Shown: piece after piece, positions 60,168 to 64,000 of the stretch | Layout: the number at the start of each line of letters is the position of its first letter | How positions within the stretch are numbered: position 1 is the first letter of the stretch | From: an uncultured Bacteroidota bacterium | Lineage (GTDB): Bacteria; Bacteroidota; Bacteroidia; Chitinophagales; Chitinophagaceae | Length of the DNA stretch: 64,000 nucleotides | NCBI GenBank assembly: GCA_903819975.1 | Contig: CAIJFI010000006.1 | Span: 156,854 to 220,853, forward strand | Direction: 5' to 3' | Position numbers and translations under genes: made by a program | Notes under the pieces: model-generated | Seen by the model: only the letters and a program-made list of their open reading frames with translations | The model's database searches: none | What the model was told of the DNA's origin: nothing

Positions 60168-60683
60168 TTACATAGATTCTAAATCGCCTGACTTTGATGC
60201 CTTAAAAGTGAAATTCTTTTGACTTGAATAACTAAAGATGACTACAAAAAAGGTGGTTACAATTTTTGCTGGTGTAGCAAACATGCCAAAGTAGTCTACA
60301 AATAACTTTAAGAATCCATAATTTAAAAGAATACACCCCAATACTACTAGGAAGTATTTGAGCAATTGCTCCGTCTTTTTAACGGCAGTTTCCTGAAAAA
60401 CAACATACCTACTTAAATAAAACCCAATTGGAAAAGTCACGCAAAAGCTTACCATAAATGAAGCGATATGCGGACTAATAGTAAGCCATCCAATATGAAT
60501 AGGTTGCTTATGGAATAAAAAGTTATAAGAAAGGAAAAAGCCTAGAATATCTAAAACAGTATTGCCCCCACCACAGGCTGCATAACGAAAGGTTTGCAAG
60601 GGCATAAACTTCCTAAATAATGGATACACCCAATCAATTAGGTCTAATATAAGTTTGCTAATAAAATCGTGTAGTTTCAACAT
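60168..60683 (-). CDS. GtrA family membrane protein
   Basis: 171 residues with four hydrophobic helices (YAACGGGNTVLDILGFFLSYNFL, IASFMVSFCVTFPIGFYLSRYVVF, LLKYFLVVLGCILLNYGFLKLFV, IVTTFFVVIFSYSSQKNFTF). FRYAACGGGNTVLD and the final SQKNFTFK are GtrA/DPMS family hallmarks. Such proteins flip or hold undecaprenyl-linked sugars for cell-surface polysaccharide modification. It is divergent from argS with 55 bp between starts and is not in an obvious glycan cluster. Confidence 0.88.
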   Translation of the reverse strand: MLKLHDFISKLILDLIDWVYPLFRKFMPLQTFRYAACGGGNTVLDILGFFLSYNFLFHKQPIHIGWLTISPHIASFMVSFCVTFPIGFYLSRYVVFQETAVKKTEQLLKYFLVVLGCILLNYGFLKLFVDYFGMFATPAKIVTTFFVVIFSYSSQKNFTFKASKSGDLESM

Positions 60684-60711
60684 GAATAGCTCAAAGGTAA
60701 TCTTTATTAAT

Positions 60712-60719
60712 TACTTTTG
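60712..60719 (+). promoter_or_regulatory. -7 promoter box of argS
   Basis: TACTTTTG, a full TAnnTTTG match, 19 bp before the argS ATG. The -33 region is weak. Confidence 0.45.
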
Positions 60720-60738
60720 CAATCGGTAATACATTATT

Positions 60739-62508
60739 ATGAATTTGATAACGAATTTAAAGCAGTCTGCGGCAAATTGTATCCACCAATTATATGGTGT
60801 TAAAATACAACCCGAACAAGTATTAGTCAATGCAACTAAGCCCGAATTTGAAGGGGATTATACCATTGTGCTTTTTGCTTTCGTAAAACAATTAGGAAAA
60901 AATCCTGAGGTATTAGGAAATGAATTAGGCGCTGCGATGATTGCGGACATGAATGGTGTTTTAACAAATTTTAATATCGTAAAAGGGTTTTTGAATTTTA
61001 CTATTAGCAACCAATTTTGGTTTGATTATATTAAAAATGCCACGCCAGATAATTTATTGCCATTAACTAATACACCGCGTAAAATTATGGTGGAGTACTC
61101 CTCCCCTAATACCAATAAACCTTTACACTTAGGTCACTTAAGAAATAATTTTTTAGGTTGGAGTATCGCTGAAATATTAAAACTACAGGGCAACGATGTA
61201 GTGAAAACTTGTATCGTAAATGATAGAGGTATTCATATTTGCAAAAGTATGATTGCATGGCAATTATTTGCAAAGGGCGCAACTCCTGCTGATACCAATC
61301 AAAAAGGGGATCATTTTGTAGGAGACTATTATGTAAAATACAATGACGCATATAAAGCACAGGTTGCTGAATTAGTAGCTGGTGGTATGACGCAAGAATT
61401 AGCAGAGAAAGAAGCACCTATTCAAAAAGGCGCACAGGAAATGTTATTGAAATGGGAACAGGGTGATGCCGCTACTTTAGATTTATGGAAGCGCATGAAT
61501 AGCTGGGTATATGAAGGATTTGACACCACTTATAAAAAGATTGGATCTGATTTTGCAAAAACATATTTCGAGAGCAATACTTATTTATTAGGAAAAGAAT
61601 TGGTAGAACAAGGGTTAACTAAAAAGGTATTTTATCAGAAAGAAGATGGTTCGGTTTGGATAGATTTAACTGGAGATGGTTTGGACGAAAAGATTGTACG
61701 TCGTAAAGATGGCACTTCCGTATATATTACTCAGGATATTGGACTTGCAGAAGTAAAACAAAAAGAATTTAACACCGATGCTAGTATATATGTTGTAGGT
61801 GATGAGCAAAACTATCATTTTAAAGTTTTAAAATTAATTTGTCAAAAACTACAATTGCCTGCAGCTGATGGCATTTATCATTTAAGTTATGGCATGGTGG
61901 AATTGCCAACTGGTAAAATGAAAAGCCGTGAAGGCACCGTTGTGGATGCCGACGATTTAGTGGAAGAAATGATTAATATTTCAAAAGAAAAAACCGAATC
62001 ATTAGGCAAGGTTTCAGAATTCACTCAAAATCAATTAACCGAGCTATATAATACAATTGGTTTAGGCGCGCTAAAGTTTTTCCTACTAAGAGTGGATCCT
62101 AAAAAGAAAATGATTTTCAATCCCGAAGAGAGTATTGATTTTCATGGTTTCACTGGGCCTTTTATTCAGTACACCCATGCACGTATTAAAAGCATCTTGC
62201 GTAAAACAGGAACAGCTATACAATTAACTAATTCCGAATTATTGCCTTTGGAAAAAGCATTGGCAATTGAATTATCTAACTTCCCAGCCGTTATAAATGA
62301 AGCTGCCGAAACACTAGATCCTTCTAAAGTGGCTATCTACACTTTTAACTTAGCGAAGTTATTTAACAGTTTCTACGCAGAACTTTCTATTGCAAGTGCA
62401 GAATCGGAAGAGAAGAAACAATTAAGAATTCAATTAAGTATTTTAACTGCAGCTACATTACATAAGGGAATGCGCGCTTTAGGTATTGATGTGCCAGAGC
62501 AGATGTAA
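60739..62508 (+). CDS. argS: Arginyl-tRNA synthetase
   Basis: 589 residues. Class I motifs are SSPNTNKPLHLGHLRNN (HIGH variant HLGH, near residue 118) and the KMSKS variant GKMKSREGT near 393. The N-terminal additional domain (LKQSAANCIHQLYGVKI) and C-terminal anticodon-binding DALR helices (YTFNLAKLFNSFYAELSI) are complete. It charges arginine onto tRNA-Arg, one of which is the integration target at 9615. It is convergent with the TrmH-type gene, separated by 3 bp. Confidence 0.96.
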   Translation: MNLITNLKQSAANCIHQLYGVKIQPEQVLVNATKPEFEGDYTIVLFAFVKQLGKNPEVLGNELGAAMIADMNGVLTNFNIVKGFLNFTISNQFWFDYIKNATPDNLLPLTNTPRKIMVEYSSPNTNKPLHLGHLRNNFLGWSIAEILKLQGNDVVKTCIVNDRGIHICKSMIAWQLFAKGATPADTNQKGDHFVGDYYVKYNDAYKAQVAELVAGGMTQELAEKEAPIQKGAQEMLLKWEQGDAATLDLWKRMNSWVYEGFDTTYKKIGSDFAKTYFESNTYLLGKELVEQGLTKKVFYQKEDGSVWIDLTGDGLDEKIVRRKDGTSVYITQDIGLAEVKQKEFNTDASIYVVGDEQNYHFKVLKLICQKLQLPAADGIYHLSYGMVELPTGKMKSREGTVVDADDLVEEMINISKEKTESLGKVSEFTQNQLTELYNTIGLGALKFFLLRVDPKKKMIFNPEESIDFHGFTGPFIQYTHARIKSILRKTGTAIQLTNSELLPLEKALAIELSNFPAVINEAAETLDPSKVAIYTFNLAKLFNSFYAELSIASAESEEKKQLRIQLSILTAATLHKGMRALGIDVPEQM

Positions 62509-62511
62509 TGC

Positions 62512-63138
62512 TTATTTACGCTTGGGCTTATAAGGAACATAGTTTTCTGGAGTCAACTCCTCCACTCCCCATTGTGTAAGTAAACTATCCATTTGAACTT
62601 TTGGTAAACTAGCCTGGTCATAATGTCCTGCTACCTTTTTTTGTCTTAGCGCTTCATATATGCTTACTGCACATGCCACTGAAATATTCAAGCTTTGAAT
62701 AATCCCCATTTGCGGTATAATAAAATTTCCATCAGCTAAATTCCTAAACTCTTCGGTCACACCATCATGTTCATTTCCAAAAACAAGCGCTACCGAATCA
62801 GTAAAATCAATATCATAAATTTCCACTGCATCACTAGAAAGATGCGTTGTCAAAATTTTAGAAAAGTTTTTTCTAACAGCTGCAACACAATCTTCTAAAT
62901 TATCAAATTCGTGAATTGTCAACCATTTTAAAGCACTACTGCTACTCTTGTATCCAAACTTCTTATGTTTAGGAATACGTGTAGTTAAAATATAAATATC
63001 TTGAATACCCACAGCATCACAGGTTCTTAACACGGCCGATATATTATGAGGGTCGTCTACATTTTCCATCACCACCGTCAAATTAGCTTGACGCTTACTT
63101 AATACATTAATTAATTTATCGGTACGCTCTGGTGTCAT
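62512..63138 (-). CDS. SpoU/TrmH-type RNA 2'-O-methyltransferase
   Basis: 208 residues of the SPOUT fold with the three SpoU motifs: ENVDDPHNISAVLRTCDAVG near residue 25, VALVFGNEHDGVTEEF near 118, and IPQMGIIQSLNISVACAVSIYEAL near 144. N+GNExxG+ and the C-terminal LNVSVA block are the SAM/catalytic loop of the knot. It lacks an N-terminal L30e-like domain, so TrmH (tRNA Gm18) is the best guess, but an rRNA target is possible. It lies 15 bp after the epimerase gene on the same strand. Confidence 0.85.
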   Translation of the reverse strand: MTPERTDKLINVLSKRQANLTVVMENVDDPHNISAVLRTCDAVGIQDIYILTTRIPKHKKFGYKSSSSALKWLTIHEFDNLEDCVAAVRKNFSKILTTHLSSDAVEIYDIDFTDSVALVFGNEHDGVTEEFRNLADGNFIIPQMGIIQSLNISVACAVSIYEALRQKKVAGHYDQASLPKVQMDSLLTQWGVEELTPENYVPYKPKRK

Positions 63139-63153
63139 ATACTTCTAATATTT

Positions 63154-64000
63154 TTACTTCGCAAATGGCATGCGATATTGCACACCCAATCCTGGTCGTA
63201 CAAGTGGTTCAATTTTCCCATCCTTATTTTCAAAACTAAAGTTTAAGCCAACACCATTTAATTCGGTCATTAATAATGGCCCATCCATATCTACATAATC
63301 CAACTGAGGTAAAAACTGTGCAATGGCCGCAGAACCAATTACGGATTCATTCATACTTCCCATCATTACTTTTAATCCCAAGGTGCGTGCATCCTTAATC
63401 ATTCTTAGTGCAGGAGTTAATCCACTACACTTTGTTAACTTAATATTAATACCATGAAAATAATTAGCACATACTGCAACGTCTTTTTCAAAAACACAGC
63501 TCTCGTCAGCAAACAAAAGCAATACCGATTGTTTTTTTAATTGCTCCATTCCCTCCCAATTATCTTTGGCCAAAGGTTGTTCTACTAATTCAACACCCAA
63601 GGCTGCTAATGCTGGAATCTTAAGCAAAGCTTCCTCCGTAGTCCAACCTGCATTCGCATCTACGCGTATTGGCTTATCGGTATGTTTTCTTAAAGCCGTT
63701 ATCATCTCAACATCATAATCCGTTCCCACTTTTACTTTATATATAGGCCAAGGATGCGCTTCCATTTTTTGTACCATCTTTTCAATGGGATCAATGCCTA
63801 AAGTATAATCACATATGGGTGGTAAAGTATTCAGTTCTGTAACTTCAGATGCCCAAGTAGTATTCCATAATTGATGCAAGGGTTGCTTTTTCATTTGTCC
63901 CCATAAATCCCAGCCAGCCATATCCAATGCACAAACTAAGAATGGATCGTTTGGAAAAAGATGATGTAAAAAATGCCAAAAACGTTCCGGATCTATCAAT
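63154..64000 (-). CDS. L-Ala-D/L-Glu (dipeptide) epimerase, partial
   Basis: 281 residues are present; the 5' part (about 60 residues) lies beyond the window. Enolase-superfamily catalytic residues are visible: KVKVG (KxK, first Lys pair), DANAGW near residue 114, ELVEQPL, FADESC near 166, and the KLTKCSG Lys near 190. The specificity region GSMNESVIGSAAIAQFL and the closing DMDGPLL match dipeptide epimerases (YcjG type). These enzymes act on L-Ala-D-Glu from muropeptide recycling, a theme shared with the NamZ-like and amidase genes here. Confidence 0.85.
   Translation of the reverse strand, partial: LIDPERFWHFLHHLFPNDPFLVCALDMAGWDLWGQMKKQPLHQLWNTTWASEVTELNTLPPICDYTLGIDPIEKMVQKMEAHPWPIYKVKVGTDYDVEMITALRKHTDKPIRVDANAGWTTEEALLKIPALAALGVELVEQPLAKDNWEGMEQLKKQSVLLLFADESCVFEKDVAVCANYFHGINIKLTKCSGLTPALRMIKDARTLGLKVMMGSMNESVIGSAAIAQFLPQLDYVDMDGPLLMTELNGVGLNFSFENKDGKIEPLVRPGLGVQYRMPFAK

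Overview
The window is AT-rich chromosomal DNA from a member of the Bacteroidota, most likely Chitinophagales/Chitinophagaceae. Evidence for this: gene starts lack Shine-Dalgarno sequences, promoters follow the Bacteroidota pattern TTTG-N20/21-TAnnTTTG, and there is a type IX secretion sorting domain, an rpmB-rpmG-DUF4295 operon, a type-B succinate dehydrogenase and many small Bacteroidota-type families. The exact genus is inference.

Layout. 1-7.2 kb: a topoisomerase IV operon (parE, DUF1835 protein, cupin, start of parC), then a Cys-cluster protein, a NamZ-type muramidase, a lipid kinase and an rRNA methyltransferase. 7.2-9.7 kb: tRNA-Val, two small or secreted proteins, TcdA and tRNA-Arg(TCT). 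9.67-19.06 kb: a 9.4 kb integrative element inserted in the 3' end of tRNA-Arg and bounded by a 16/17 direct repeat. It carries a tyrosine integrase, an excisionase-like HTH protein, a ParB-DNA methyltransferase fusion beside a PD-(D/E)XK nuclease (a probable restriction-modification pair), a HUH-type replication initiator with a hairpin-rich candidate origin, a serine recombinase, and a right-hand cargo block with a frameshifted M15/Rhs-tip-like peptidase and a secreted possible immunity protein.

19-36 kb: DUF3472 protein, an orphan class I isoprenoid-synthase-fold protein, ung, plsC, an outer-membrane/LPS-transport group (LptD-like, amidase, MCE protein, OstA/LptA-like), prfB with its programmed +1 frameshift, the RNase P RNA gene, an Smr protein, an amino-acid permease, a polyprenyl synthase and ftsY. 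36-47 kb: rpmB-rpmG-DUF4295, an ABC-F protein, tsaD, a MacB-type permease, sdhCAB, trmN6, an alanine/saccharopine dehydrogenase-like enzyme, hscB and tRNA-Leu(CAA). 47-64 kb: a multi-hairpin repeat, DUF2264 protein, an amidase, a DnaJ-KTSC protein, a surface-protein operon (T9SS-sorted protein, 936-residue repeat protein, Ig-Kelch protein) with a 7TM-AraC regulator upstream, dnaK, GtrA, argS, a TrmH-type methyltransferase and an enolase-superfamily epimerase cut by the window end.

Most interesting points: (1) the compact tRNA-Arg element; (2) a multi-hairpin repeat that directly follows tRNA-Leu and, before the element inserted, would have directly followed tRNA-Arg as its terminator. The element supplies a replacement terminator and a CCA-encoding tRNA 3' end; (3) the orphan isoprenoid-synthase-like gene; (4) a sigma-54-like -24/-12 sequence in front of dnaK. 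Cell-wall recycling and turnover genes (NamZ, amidases, Ala-Glu epimerase) and tRNA A37 modification genes (TsaD, TcdA, TrmN6) recur through the window but are not clustered.
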